A stretch of 27,790 nt of DNA from a virus. A program made the position numbers and the translations under genes. Positions 8,449 through 15,334 of this stretch are shown here, piece by piece; the stretch's first letter is position 1, and each line of letters starts with the position of its first letter. A model generated the notes under the pieces. It was not told the origin of the DNA. It ran no database searches and saw nothing but the letters and a program-made list of their open reading frames with translations. The stretch covers positions 1 through 27,790 of IMG/VR virus record IMGVR_UViG_3300025096_000096; one strand, 5' to 3'.

Positions 8449-9323
8449 TATTTAGTCTCAGCTTCATACTGAGGACAAAAATCTCTGCATGGACAATAGT
8501 TCTCACACTTGTTTGCTTTACCTTCTCGGTGTTCAACAAAGTGTTCTTCGCTGTCCATATTCTGATGTGCTTCTGCTTCTGATTTGTAAACTTTGATTGC
8601 TCTCTTTCTACCCTTGAGCTTCAAAGCCCAAGTATCAGGTATTTTCCATCGTTCTTCATCAGAACACTCGTTAGTTTCCCCGCTCACTTCATATTCAGCT
8701 TTTGCCAACTCATGAAGATCAACCCTATCTCTTAAATACCATTTCTGCTTTTGCTCATTCCACAATGGAACATTCAGTTCAACTATCGGTGTAGGTGGAT
8801 AGTTCTTATCTCGGAATGAGTTTGCACGACTCCAATCTCTGAGTATCGCAATGATCTTAATTCCTCTGACTGTGTAGCCATTTGCTCGCCACATATAAGC
8901 ATAGCCATTGGTCTGCTTTTCCCACTCAGGCTTTACAGCACCGCCTTTTAATGCATCTTTGACTGCATAGTATGATGTGGTTTTATAATCAATGACATGA
9001 TGTTTAATACGATCATATACATCGGTTGCGCCTGATATCTTTACACCATCAATCTCTATCGCAAGTCTCTTCTCGCAGATAACATCTTTGTTGTCTTTGT
9101 TTCCCGCCTCAAGACCATCGTGATTCCAAGTTCCAGTTCTTGAAAATATTAGATCAGAAACATCTTGTGTCAATGCGCTTTGATTTTCTCTTTCCAGTAT
9201 GACTTGTTGCGGTGCTTTTATCAGTGTGGTCATGCTGTAGTCCGATCCCGCAGAAGAATAAGTATCATGCATCAATGCATTAACCACTACAGATGGAAGA
9301 TTGTGTTTGTTGGTGTACTTCAT
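8448..9323 (-). CDS. PD-(D/E)XK (RecB/Cas4-like) nuclease with C-terminal cysteine cluster
   Basis: 291 aa from the ATG at 9323 (GGAGAACAAG in front); a longer frame to 9353 has no ribosome site. Visible nuclease motifs are E84 (ICEKRL), D101 in SGATDVYD, D112-Y-K114 in HVIDYKTTS, and Q137-x3-Y141 (QTNGYAYMW), the RecB-family active-site set. The C-terminus carries C273, C277, C279 and C283, which could hold an iron-sulphur cluster as in Cas4/AddB-type nucleases, although the spacing is tighter than usual. It would resect DNA ends to give single strands for the annealing protein downstream. Its start overlaps the stop of the upstream gene (ATGA). Confidence 0.9.
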   Translation of the reverse strand: MKYTNKHNLPSVVVNALMHDTYSSAGSDYSMTTLIKAPQQVILERENQSALTQDVSDLIFSRTGTWNHDGLEAGNKDNKDVICEKRLAIEIDGVKISGATDVYDRIKHHVIDYKTTSYYAVKDALKGGAVKPEWEKQTNGYAYMWRANGYTVRGIKIIAILRDWSRANSFRDKNYPPTPIVELNVPLWNEQKQKWYLRDRVDLHELAKAEYEVSGETNECSDEERWKIPDTWALKLKGRKRAIKVYKSEAEAHQNMDSEEHFVEHREGKANKCENYCPCRDFCPQYEAETK

Positions 9324-9601
9324 CTTGTTCTCCAAATACCTATGCCTTCCCAATCCAGCTCTTCAGCAACATCGTTGATGACTAGCCTGACTGTAAATTT
9401 CTTTGATGGAGTTTTCTTTTGGAATCTGTGGACAATGGTTCTGATTGTGTTGCTACTATCTCTGGCTTCATCCTCTGACATTTCGAGTTTTATCAGCTCC
9501 CCTTTTTTGATAGACTCAAGGGGTAGATTCCATTTCCAAGTCGATCTTTTTTTGGTGGGGAGTGCAGATTTTTCAACAACTGGCGTAATTGTTTTGTTCA
9601 T
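9320..9601 (-). CDS. Hypothetical protein, first gene of the left operon
   Basis: 93 aa with a basic N-terminus (KSALPTKKRSTWKWNLP) and a pattern SMxxGELIKLEMSEDEARDSSNTIRTIVHRFQKKT followed by KFTVRLVINDVAEELDW. This resembles a small DNA-binding or regulatory fold, but I do not recognise the family. The ribosome site AGGA lies close to the ATG at 9601, and a consensus promoter lies 35 bases upstream. It is translationally coupled to the nuclease gene by an ATGA overlap. Confidence 0.75.
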   Translation of the reverse strand: MNKTITPVVEKSALPTKKRSTWKWNLPLESIKKGELIKLEMSEDEARDSSNTIRTIVHRFQKKTPSKKFTVRLVINDVAEELDWEGIGIWRTR

Positions 9602-9635
9602 AAAAAGTCCTGTTTGAGTTCCTTGTGAAATACAA

Positions 9636-9663
9636 AGTATATAGATTGTATAGATGGTGTCAA
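9636..9663 (-). promoter_or_regulatory. Sigma70-type promoter for the left operon
   Basis: On the minus strand, TTGACA (9663-9658), a 16-bp spacer and TATACT (9641-9636) are near-consensus -35 and -10 boxes. The predicted start near 9629 gives a ~28-nt leader before the ATG at 9601. Overlapping weaker boxes on the plus strand (TTGAGT near 9614, TATATA near 9638) may serve the divergent RusA gene. Confidence 0.75.
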
Positions 9664-9697
9664 TAGATTGTTGCTAAATTTCTTGTGTAGGTGATTA

Positions 9698-10063
9698 ATG
9701 GGTGATAGTATTAGGTTTGTTGTTAAAGGACAATGCTACAGCAAAGCCAACAGTAGAAGGCTTGTTCAGATAGGTGGGAAGCCACGATTTATTAAGTCAA
9801 AACAAGCCCTTAAATACTCTGAAGATTTTGCTTGGCAGTGCCCACAACAAGAAACATTGATACCAAAAGAGAAGGATGTTTCGGTCACGATTACAATTTA
9901 TTATCAGAATCGCAGACCTGATTTAGATGAAAGTTTAATACTGGATTTGATGCAAGGTAGGATTTATGAGAACGATAGAAGCGTTAAAGAAAAACATATT
10001 TTTCATGGTATCGACAAAGAGAATCCAAGAGCGGAGATAGAAGTAAATGTTATCGACAGATGA
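9698..10063 (+). CDS. rusA: RusA-family Holliday junction resolvase
   Basis: 121 aa, the usual RusA length. The N-terminal VVKGQCYSKANSRR block and the motif RRPDLDESLILDLMQGRIYENDRSVKEKH match RusA; acidic residues D75, D77 and D93 correspond to the catalytic triad, although the usual DLDN and DD pairs are DLDE and ND here. It would cut branched DNA left by replication or recombination before packaging. The gene is the first of the plus-strand cluster, diverges from the recombination operon, and starts after AGGTGA. It overlaps the next gene by 17 bases. Confidence 0.88.
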   Translation: MGDSIRFVVKGQCYSKANSRRLVQIGGKPRFIKSKQALKYSEDFAWQCPQQETLIPKEKDVSVTITIYYQNRRPDLDESLILDLMQGRIYENDRSVKEKHIFHGIDKENPRAEIEVNVIDR

Positions 10064-10337
10064 ACAAATGGCATTTGATATTTGCAGAGCAATACTCAAG
10101 CAAGCCATTAGAGATTTCCATTCAAAAGATTCAGAAAGAGTGACAGATGTTGCAGATTGGATTGCAGATGGTGAGGAGTTTAAAATGATATGCGATAGTG
10201 CAGAAGTTGATCCTGATTATTTGGCAATGTTCTTTTTAGAAATGTCGAAAAGACCAAAGATAGAAAGAAAAGTATTAGCTGAAAATGCGATCAGTGTTCT
10301 TGATAGTTTCTCTATGACAGAGCCTACCGAAAACTAG
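10047..10337 (+). CDS. Hypothetical protein, 96 aa
   Basis: Starts inside the end of rusA at ATG 10047, with GGAGA about ten bases upstream. The sequence is helical: FDICRAILKQAIRDF, ADWIADGEEFKMICDSAEVDPDYLAMFFLEM. The block WIADGEEFKMICDSAEVDPDYL resembles small phage proteins with a helix-turn-helix-like centre, but I cannot name the family. Its coupling to rusA and position ahead of the primase suggest an accessory replication role. Confidence 0.75.
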   Translation: MLSTDEQMAFDICRAILKQAIRDFHSKDSERVTDVADWIADGEEFKMICDSAEVDPDYLAMFFLEMSKRPKIERKVLAENAISVLDSFSMTEPTEN

Positions 10338-10491
10338 TTCAGTAGACTCTTCTCATATAGGAGATTTCATATGAATAAGCTGACCCAATCAAAATCAGCT
10401 ATAACTAGTATATACTAGTACTAGTATAATACCAGTCTGTAAATATACTGTTAGTTAAGTAATAGTTAGTATATAACCAGTAGGTATTATT
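10338..10491 (+). promoter_or_regulatory. Leader of the primase-helicase gene with nested ACTAGT palindromes
   Basis: The gap contains three ACTAGT units (10404-10409, 10414-10419, 10420-10425); the first two make a perfect 16-bp palindrome, ACTAGTATATACTAGT. Further inverted half-sites (ATACCAG, ATATACTG, AACCAGTAGGTAT) follow up to the start codon. The layout looks like an operator/promoter. The primase ATG at 10492 lacks a clear ribosome site. Confidence 0.5.
10371..10418 (+). CDS. Possible 15-aa leader peptide
   Basis: A strong ribosome site (ATAGGAGATTTCAT) precedes an ATG that opens MNKLTQSKSAITSIY and stops inside the ACTAGT palindrome. It could be a leader peptide controlling the primase gene or the remnant of a gene. 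Only the quality of the ribosome site supports it. Confidence 0.3.
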   Translation: MNKLTQSKSAITSIY

Positions 10492-12258
10492 ATGGATGTA
10501 AGCACCAATCTTCAAAATGAATTATTATCAATTTCAAAAAGCCTAGATTTCGGCAGTCACAAAACCAAATGTCCTTCGTGTAGTTCAACCCGAAAGAAAA
10601 ACAAATCAGATAGACCATTATCAATCACAGTCTCTTCAGATTGTGCTTTGTATCGCTGTCATCATTGTGGCATCGAGGGTAGAGTTTCGGAAAAACAGAC
10701 GCACAATTTTCCGCCAAACAAAAATATTTTTAAGGCGTTGGACACCACAGTGTTCAAGCCTGACGATACTGCGAAAGACTGGTTGATGGCTAGGGGAATA
10801 TCAGAAGAGGTGATTGAGAAGTTTGGGATTATCTTCTCGAAACATAAGTTTAATGGAAGCGGTGAACTACCGAGCGTTGGTTTTCCATACAAGAAAGATG
10901 GTGTGACTTATGCGATCAAATGGAGATCAGCAAGTGATGAACACAAATACTTTACGCAAACAAAAGGCGGTGCAAAAACTTTATACAACTTGCCAGAGAA
11001 ACTGAATGGGCAGAAAAGAATAATAATTGCAGAGGGAGAGATGGATGTCCTGAGTCTAGCGACTGCGGGAATAGGATTTGGTGAAGATGAACACAATACT
11101 CTCATCGTATCAGTTCCAAATGGTGCGCCATCGAAAGTAAAAGACAACACAGCAGACGATAAAAAGTACGACTATCTTCGTGATGCAGAAACGATCTTGT
11201 CAAATATTGACCAGTCAATCTTACTGACTGATCAAGATACTGCGGGAGATTCTTTAAAGGAAGTGTTGGGTAGAAGGATTGGAAAAGCCAAGTCCTACGA
11301 GGTTGACTTGGGTCAATACAAGGATGTGAATGAAGTCTTAATGACAGGCGGGACAGAAAAGATTGTCGATGCGATTGAGAACGCAACACCATTACCTCTT
11401 GCGGGATTGAACACCATTTACACCTACAAAGATTCAATACAGGAATTATACGATCATGGATATCCAAAAGGTGTGCAGTTAGGATTGCCATCATTGGATA
11501 AGCTGATCAGCTTTAATCCTTCTAATTTGGTAGTGGTCACCGGTTATCCAAGTCATGGTAAGTCAGAATTGGTCGATGAGATATGCATACGACTTGCAAA
11601 ACAAGGAATGAAAACTTGCTTTGCATCCTTCGAAAAACCACCTCAGCTTCATGCATTGCAATTGGCATCTAAGATTGTTAACAAGCCATTCTTCAAAGGC
11701 AAAGAAAATAGAATGAATCAGGAAGAAATGGAATATGCTTTGGAGTTCATTGAGAACAACTTTGTGTTCCAAGACCACCAAGCGGGAAGTCCTTTCACGA
11801 TTGAGGGAATATTAGACTTTGCATCAAGCGCATTACTCAGAGCAGACACTTCTGTTCTAGTGATTGATCCATTTAACTTTATAGACATCAAGCAAGGCAA
11901 TCAGTTGTTGACCGAAGCGATCAATAAGTTATTAACCAGAGTCACTCAATGGGCAAAATCTACTCAAAGTGTTGTGCTTTTTGTCGCTCACCCCGCGAAA
12001 CCCGCAAACAGAGACAATCTAGTTGCTACAGGTCTTGACATATCGGGGTCAATCTCTTGGTACACCAAAGCCGATTTCTTAATAAGTGTTGTTAGAAATG
12101 ATAGCGATACCGATGTCCATGTTCAGAAAGTAAGATGGAACTTTCAAGGCAGTCAGGGAGTTGCTAAGTTGCGCTATGACCTTAATAGTGGTAGATTTGA
12201 TGAAATCTCAGAGGACATGGGCTTTGACGAAGATTACGAATGGACAACAGACTTCTAA
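10492..12258 (+). CDS. Primase-helicase, T7 gp4/Twinkle type
   Basis: 588 aa. An N-terminal zinc ribbon (C27-x2-C30, C56-x2-C59) is followed by a Toprim primase domain (E181 in RIIIAEGEMD, and LLTDQDTAG with D247/D249) and a RecA-like hexameric helicase domain: Walker A TGYPSHGKSE (350-359), FASFEKPP, Walker B VLVIDPF (D459), and VLFVAHPAKP. It makes primers and unwinds DNA at the phage fork. The whole protein is intact and of normal length. A copy of the dispersed near-palindrome lies inside it at 11207. No DNA polymerase is in the window, so it is presumably elsewhere in the genome. Confidence 0.95.
   Translation: MDVSTNLQNELLSISKSLDFGSHKTKCPSCSSTRKKNKSDRPLSITVSSDCALYRCHHCGIEGRVSEKQTHNFPPNKNIFKALDTTVFKPDDTAKDWLMARGISEEVIEKFGIIFSKHKFNGSGELPSVGFPYKKDGVTYAIKWRSASDEHKYFTQTKGGAKTLYNLPEKLNGQKRIIIAEGEMDVLSLATAGIGFGEDEHNTLIVSVPNGAPSKVKDNTADDKKYDYLRDAETILSNIDQSILLTDQDTAGDSLKEVLGRRIGKAKSYEVDLGQYKDVNEVLMTGGTEKIVDAIENATPLPLAGLNTIYTYKDSIQELYDHGYPKGVQLGLPSLDKLISFNPSNLVVVTGYPSHGKSELVDEICIRLAKQGMKTCFASFEKPPQLHALQLASKIVNKPFFKGKENRMNQEEMEYALEFIENNFVFQDHQAGSPFTIEGILDFASSALLRADTSVLVIDPFNFIDIKQGNQLLTEAINKLLTRVTQWAKSTQSVVLFVAHPAKPANRDNLVATGLDISGSISWYTKADFLISVVRNDSDTDVHVQKVRWNFQGSQGVAKLRYDLNSGRFDEISEDMGFDEDYEWTTDF
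11207..11218. repeat. Dispersed near-palindrome, copy 4, inside the primase-helicase gene
   Basis: TTGACCAGTCAA encodes IDQS near residue 240. An extra half-site immediately upstream (GTCAA-ATA-TTGAC) repeats the pattern. It is one of the copies inside coding sequence, so it may be constrained by the protein only. Confidence 0.6.
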
Positions 12259-12754
12259 GATTGTCTTTAATGAATTAGGCAATAAAGAGTTAGCATCAAG
12301 ACATTCTTTCTCTCTCAAAAAGGGAGAGAATAGTCCTTTTCACCACATGAAAGTCACTGACCAAGTGCCAATCGACAAACTCTTAATAGAAAAAAAAATC
12401 ACAGTAGATCAGCACCATGTTGGTGAGAAATATACAGAAATAATTTTCAAGTCTGGTGCAAATGTTGGAAGCCCTTCTTGGGAGTTTCGTGATATGAAAA
12501 ATAATTTTTCCCCACCGCAACCCCCAACCAGAGCTTTGGTTCTGTCTGGTGTGCAAAAATATTTACAAAAGAACGCAAGTCCGAGAGTTGAAATTTTATT
12601 GTGGAATGTGGTCGCCAAAGAAAAAACCCCAAGAGATCATGAGATCGACCCCTTGAGGTTTGGCTTGGATGTCTTGTCAGACTATTGGTTTCCCAAAAGA
12701 AAAACCCAACAGGAAGTTAAGCTACAAAAAATGATTCTGCATTCGCTTCTTTAG
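12200..12754 (+). CDS. Hypothetical phage protein downstream of primase
   Basis: The frame is open from 12161. The start is uncertain: ATG 12200, or TTG 12224 with AGAGGA in front (MTKITNGQQTSK); both overlap the primase end. The protein has ELASRHSFSLKKGE, then KVTDQVPIDKLLIEKKITVDQHHVGEKYTEIIFKSG, a pattern seen from memory in phage proteins of unknown role where a helix-turn-helix-like block precedes a conserved D-Q-x-x-G motif. The C-terminus is basic (YWFPKRKTQQEVKLQKMI). Its stop overlaps the stop of the convergent ribbon-helix-helix gene. Confidence 0.7.
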   Translation: MKSQRTWALTKITNGQQTSKIVFNELGNKELASRHSFSLKKGENSPFHHMKVTDQVPIDKLLIEKKITVDQHHVGEKYTEIIFKSGANVGSPSWEFRDMKNNFSPPQPPTRALVLSGVQKYLQKNASPRVEILLWNVVAKEKTPRDHEIDPLRFGLDVLSDYWFPKRKTQQEVKLQKMILHSLL

Positions 12755-12987
12755 AAAGGCATTGCATCATCTTCTCTGTCTTTAAATTCTTCTGCCTGTT
12801 CTAATCTTCCCGCATTGTGTTCTTCCATTGCGCTTCCATGCTCTCGATAGCAGTCTTGGATAAGCTGTCTGATCTGAGAAGTCATGCTTCTGTTATAGGC
12901 ACTAGAGATCACTTTAAGTTTTTGGTGATCTTCTTGTGATAATCTGCACATAAAGTTATGTGTCTCTTCTTTTTGTAATTCAGTCAT
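12751..12987 (-). CDS. Ribbon-helix-helix-like protein with SSB-type C-terminal tip
   Basis: 78 aa. MTELQKEETHNFMCRLSQEDHQKLKVISSAYNRSMTSQIRQLIQDCYREH has the beta strand, helix, turn, helix pattern of Arc/MetJ-like DNA-binding proteins (MCRLSQEDHQKL, then SMTSQIRQLI). The tail EEFKDREDDAMPF ends in an acidic-M-P-F motif like the SSB tip, the second such tip in the window. The ribosome site AAGGAG lies in the end of the upstream gene, right after a near-palindrome copy. It may be the regulator of the operon or of the dispersed repeats; that is inference. Confidence 0.8.
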   Translation of the reverse strand: MTELQKEETHNFMCRLSQEDHQKLKVISSAYNRSMTSQIRQLIQDCYREHGSAMEEHNAGRLEQAEEFKDREDDAMPF

Positions 12988-13295
12988 ATCGCACTCCTTA
13001 ATTTTGACTGGTCAATATTAGATACTTTTACCACCTCAACAAAGTTGGATGCGAAATCGTATCGCTTGTTTTCTGCTAGGAACCCCAATGCCTTTCTTAG
13101 TTGCTCTTCGCTGAAATATAGTTTGCGGTCAAAGATGGCATCTTGTCCATGTTCAATCGCCCTGTACTCATTATCATAAACATAGCATTCTGTTTTATAA
13201 CCCCAATGTCCATTGATTTGAGTCTTGTAATGAATGATGGTTGCATAAACCCCTCTATCAAAAAACTGTTTAATCTCTTCTCTTTGATCGGTCAT
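12984..13295 (-). CDS. Hypothetical protein, 103 aa
   Basis: Taken from the ATG at 13295 (MTDQREEIKQFFDRG) in an ATGA overlap with the upstream gene; a TTG four codons earlier is less likely. The protein shows YATIIHYKTQINGHWGYKTECYVYDNEYRAIEHG and FSEEQLRKALGFLAENKRYDF; the family is unknown. Its last codons contain near-palindrome copy 5 and the ribosome site of the next gene. Confidence 0.7.
   Translation of the reverse strand: MTDQREEIKQFFDRGVYATIIHYKTQINGHWGYKTECYVYDNEYRAIEHGQDAIFDRKLYFSEEQLRKALGFLAENKRYDFASNFVEVVKVSNIDQSKLRSAI
13004..13015. repeat. Dispersed near-palindrome, copy 5, before the SD of the RHH gene
   Basis: On the minus strand TTGACCAGTCAA is followed by AATTAAGGAG and the ATG. 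Flanking bases extend the RNA stem (UAAU with AUUA, one mismatch). The copy lies within the 3' end of the upstream coding sequence. Confidence 0.7.
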
Positions 13296-13525
13296 GCTAC
13301 ACCCCAATCATAATAAAAGGATTCTTCTTTATTTGCTTTAAGATGACACTCTTTGCATTGATGTTGATAGCTGACCTCATCTCTTCTTCTGTCGTATGAA
13401 TCGACCTGTATTCCCGATTCATGGTACAAAAGATCGACCCCCTCTGCTACTTCACAATCAATATCCAAAGGATGTTGGTCTATCACCATTTCCTTTTCGC
13501 AGTCATCACAAAAATATTTAATCAT
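13292..13525 (-). CDS. Small zinc-ribbon-like protein, 77 aa
   Basis: MIKYFCDDCEKEMV gives a first C-x2-C pair at residues 6-9, and QCKECHLKA a second C-x2-C pair near the C-terminus, so a zinc-bound fold is likely. The middle is acidic. A perfect AAGGAG ribosome site precedes the ATG, inside the end of the upstream gene. The function is unknown. Confidence 0.75.
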   Translation of the reverse strand: MIKYFCDDCEKEMVIDQHPLDIDCEVAEGVDLLYHESGIQVDSYDRRRDEVSYQHQCKECHLKANKEESFYYDWGVA

Positions 13526-14222
13526 CGTTTACTCCTTGTTTTTGTTTTTGTAATTCTCTTTGTAAGTCTTTGATTTTGCTTCTGTAAGATTCCATATCTT
13601 CTTTTATTTTCTTTATCTTGTTCTCTGTTTTTGACATGGCATCTAATTCTTGTCTATCTATTAAGACTCTCCAATCTTCTAACTCTAAGATGTTTGCAAT
13701 CTTTACCATCTGCTCTTTGTTGAGTACCTTTCTACAAGATGACTTTGCTGTATTAATTCTTTGGTAAAGGCTTCTTTTAAGTTTGCAAATAACTAACAAC
13801 TTGTGGACATTCTTTACGATTGGATGCATGGCGCATATTTTTTGGAGCAGATGAACATCTACAGGATATTTTTTTTCTTTAGTCTCTCTCATGTGTCCTC
13901 TTCTGTCTACATAATGACCCTTTTCTTCATCGAACTTAAACTCTTTTTCGATTAAAAACTTTTCGACAGCTTTCCACTCAAAAGGTTTTTCGCTTGGCTC
14001 TTTTCTATCTGCTAACTTGCCTTCTTTTTGCATCTTGGCTTTTTCATCTAACATAGCAAGATACTCAGGATCGGCATCTTTTTGTTGGTTTTTTAAAATG
14101 GAGTTTGTTTCTTCTGCTTCTTGCAAGACAGACAGATTGCAATGCGCACTAGGGGTTGAATAATCTTTAGGAAGATTAGGCTCAATCTGTGATGGTGTTA
14201 GGATGTCTTTTTCTTTACTCAT
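13518..14222 (-). CDS. Coiled-coil protein of unknown function, first gene of its operon
   Basis: 234 aa. The first 90 residues are acidic/basic and probably disordered. Residues about 85-115 (FLIEKEFKFDEEKGHYVDRRGHMRE) may form a small domain. Residues 120-190 are helical and basic (HLLQKICAMHPIVKNVHKLLVICKLKRSLYQRINTAKSSCRKVLNKEQMVKIANILEL). The C-terminal 45 residues form a clear coiled coil (KIKKIKEDMESYRSKIKDLQRELQKQKQ). It could be a regulator or structural adaptor; the family is not recognised. It has its own promoter at 14258-14285. Confidence 0.75.
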   Translation of the reverse strand: MSKEKDILTPSQIEPNLPKDYSTPSAHCNLSVLQEAEETNSILKNQQKDADPEYLAMLDEKAKMQKEGKLADRKEPSEKPFEWKAVEKFLIEKEFKFDEEKGHYVDRRGHMRETKEKKYPVDVHLLQKICAMHPIVKNVHKLLVICKLKRSLYQRINTAKSSCRKVLNKEQMVKIANILELEDWRVLIDRQELDAMSKTENKIKKIKEDMESYRSKIKDLQRELQKQKQGVNDD

Positions 14223-14257
14223 GATAATTACTCTGAATGCGCTTATATTTAATACAA

Positions 14258-14285
14258 ATTATAATGATTTAACCAAATAATGCAA
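14258..14285 (-). promoter_or_regulatory. Sigma70-type promoter for the 14222-12751 operon
   Basis: Minus strand TTGCAT (14285-14280), a 16-bp spacer and a perfect TATAAT (14263-14258). The predicted start near 14251 gives a leader of about 29 nt. Confidence 0.7.
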
Positions 14286-14353
14286 TCATAAAGATATCAA
14301 AAGACTAACTCCAAATAAGTATGACAATAACTTCTTGGTATCTTAGTGCGTGT

Positions 14354-14373
14354 AATATTGACTGGTCAATATT
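14354..14373. repeat. Dispersed near-palindrome, copy 6 (full 20-bp form)
   Basis: AATATTGACTGGTCAATATT has 9-bp arms around a central TG. It sits about 70 bp upstream of the -35 box of the promoter at 14258-14285, a usual place for an operator or activator site. Confidence 0.8.
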
Positions 14374-14565
14374 TAGTTAAAGGTAGTGTTGGAATATATA
14401 CAGACCAAACCAAGTAGATATTTTTTTCCCAGCGAAACAAAATATTTTTATTTTTACACGGCTCTCGAAAAATTCCCGTCAGCTCCCAAAATATTTTCAT
14501 TCCCAGAAATATTTTAGATTCGGATAATATTTTCACTCTATCTCCAAGACCACAAAATTTAGACC

Positions 14566-14618
14566 AAAAAAAAAGACCCTACCGATCCACATCTAAAAAG
14601 ACATAGACCGATAGGGTC
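14566..14618 (-). terminator. Intrinsic terminator of the long minus-strand operon
   Basis: On the minus strand an imperfect hairpin (GACCCTA arms at 14575-14581 and 14612-14618) is followed by nine T (14574-14566). It lies 20 bases after the last gene of the operon (stop at 14638). Confidence 0.85.
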
Positions 14619-14637
14619 AAATTTTATTTATTTATAA

Positions 14638-14823
14638 CTAGCGATTGTAAGTTTCTCTCCAGTTGTTGAAAATTTGTTGCGATTCTTTTTTAGAAACACA
14701 AAAATTATCTTGCAACCAAGATGGAGCACCGAACATATTTATTATTCCTGACTCTCTAAGATCATCTAAAACTACATTCCAGTTTTCTTGATCTTGTTCG
14801 TCTATCAAAATTTCGGTACTCAT
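14638..14823 (-). CDS. Small conserved phage protein, 61 aa
   Basis: The sequence VLDDLRESGIINMFGAPSWLQDNFCVSKKESQQIFNNWRETY has the pattern of a small protein seen from memory in many phages (L-ESG-INMFGA-LQ-F-x-K-E-A/S-W). Its function is unknown. It overlaps the upstream gene by ATGA and is the last gene before the terminator. Confidence 0.8.
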   Translation of the reverse strand: MSTEILIDEQDQENWNVVLDDLRESGIINMFGAPSWLQDNFCVSKKESQQIFNNWRETYNR

Positions 14824-15080
14824 GATGACACCGCCTTATCAAGATTGATTTCTTTCAATCCATCTAAATAATCACTGGCATCAGAAAGCAATTCTTCTTT
14901 GTAACACTTAAATGCAAAAGAATCTCTTTCTTTTTTGGAATGAAATATCCAAAAGAAATCATCTTTAGCAAATTCTTTATAGTTATCTATAAAGTGATCT
15001 ATAGAAAAGCAATACTTTTCATGGTTCATGGTGTCGTAGCCATAAATAGTTGCGACAAAGGTTTTATCTTTCTTACTCAT
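14820..15080 (-). CDS. Hypothetical protein, 86 aa
   Basis: MSKKDKTFVATIYGYDTMNHEKYCFSIDHFIDNYKEFAKDDFFWIFHSKKERDSF; aromatic-rich and acidic, with no recognised family. The ribosome site TATAGGAGACAAATT is of the style shared by genes of this operon. It follows a 254-base structured leader and ends in an ATGA overlap. Confidence 0.75.
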   Translation of the reverse strand: MSKKDKTFVATIYGYDTMNHEKYCFSIDHFIDNYKEFAKDDFFWIFHSKKERDSFAFKCYKEELLSDASDYLDGLKEINLDKAVSS

Positions 15081-15107
15081 AATTTGTCTCCTATATAGTA
15101 AGATTAA

Positions 15108-15134
15108 ATTAAGGCGAATGAATCGCCCATTAAT
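15108..15134 (-). other. Leader hairpin related to the ATTAATGGG / TTCGCC element
   Basis: ATTAATGGGCGA pairs with TCGCCTTAAT around a short loop, just upstream of the SD of the 86-aa gene. The same two arms occur in swapped order in the leaders at 16638-16682 and 21860-21907. Confidence 0.5.
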
Positions 15135-15190
15135 AGAAATCCACCCAAAACTAGCATTTTCATACTAATTCTAGGAAAAATGGACTCCTT

Positions 15191-15268
15191 ATTTACGTTC
15201 TAATGCATTTTCTCATGTCGGGTAATGCCTAGACATCACCCAAAATGAGTGTTTATCAAAACGTAAAT
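15191..15268 (-). ncRNA. Candidate pseudoknotted RNA
   Basis: Outer arms ATTTACGTT (15191-15199) and AACGTAAAT (15260-15268) are perfectly complementary; inside them CATTTT (15206-15211) pairs with AAAATG (15242-15247). Further inside, ATGTC (15215-15219) can pair with GACAT (15232-15236) and GGGT (15220-15223) with ACCC (15238-15241); these two pairs cross, which defines a pseudoknot. It matches no ribozyme class I could check by eye. Confidence 0.45.
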
Positions 15269-15291
15269 AGGGAAACCATAGAGGAAATCAA

Positions 15292-15328
15292 ATATTGACT
15301 GGTCAAAATTAAAACGACCAGTCAATAT
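15292..15328 (-). repeat. Near-palindrome copies 7 and 8 in a 13-bp hairpin
   Basis: Two copies (15295-15306 and 15314-15325, the second degenerate at one end) lie in opposite order, so ATATTGACTGGTC pairs with GACCAGTCAATAT around an 11-nt loop. The hairpin follows the stop of the DUF6011-like gene. No T-tract follows on either strand. Confidence 0.75.
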
Positions 15329-15334
15329 CATCAC

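Larger units (their letters stand above)
14223..14565. other. Intergenic region: promoter, near-palindrome copy and AAATATTTT repeats
   Basis: About 340 bp without a gene, lying upstream of the 234-aa gene. It holds a sigma70-type promoter, a 20-bp full-length near-palindrome (14354-14373), and five A/T blocks (near 14418, 14440, 14488, 14507 and 14525). Three of the blocks follow CCCA (CCCAGCGAAACAAAATATTT, CCCAAAATATTTTC, CCCAGAAATATTTT). Iteron-like repeats plus AT-rich DNA make it a candidate replication origin; nothing proves it. Confidence 0.5.
15081..15334 (-). other. Structured leader between two operon genes
   Basis: This 254-base space holds, on the minus strand and in order, a hairpin of two near-palindrome copies, an RNA with a 9-bp outer stem and an inner pseudoknot, the sequence up to a GGCGA hairpin, and the ribosome site. 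No gene is seen in it. Details are given in the separate entries. Confidence 0.55.
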
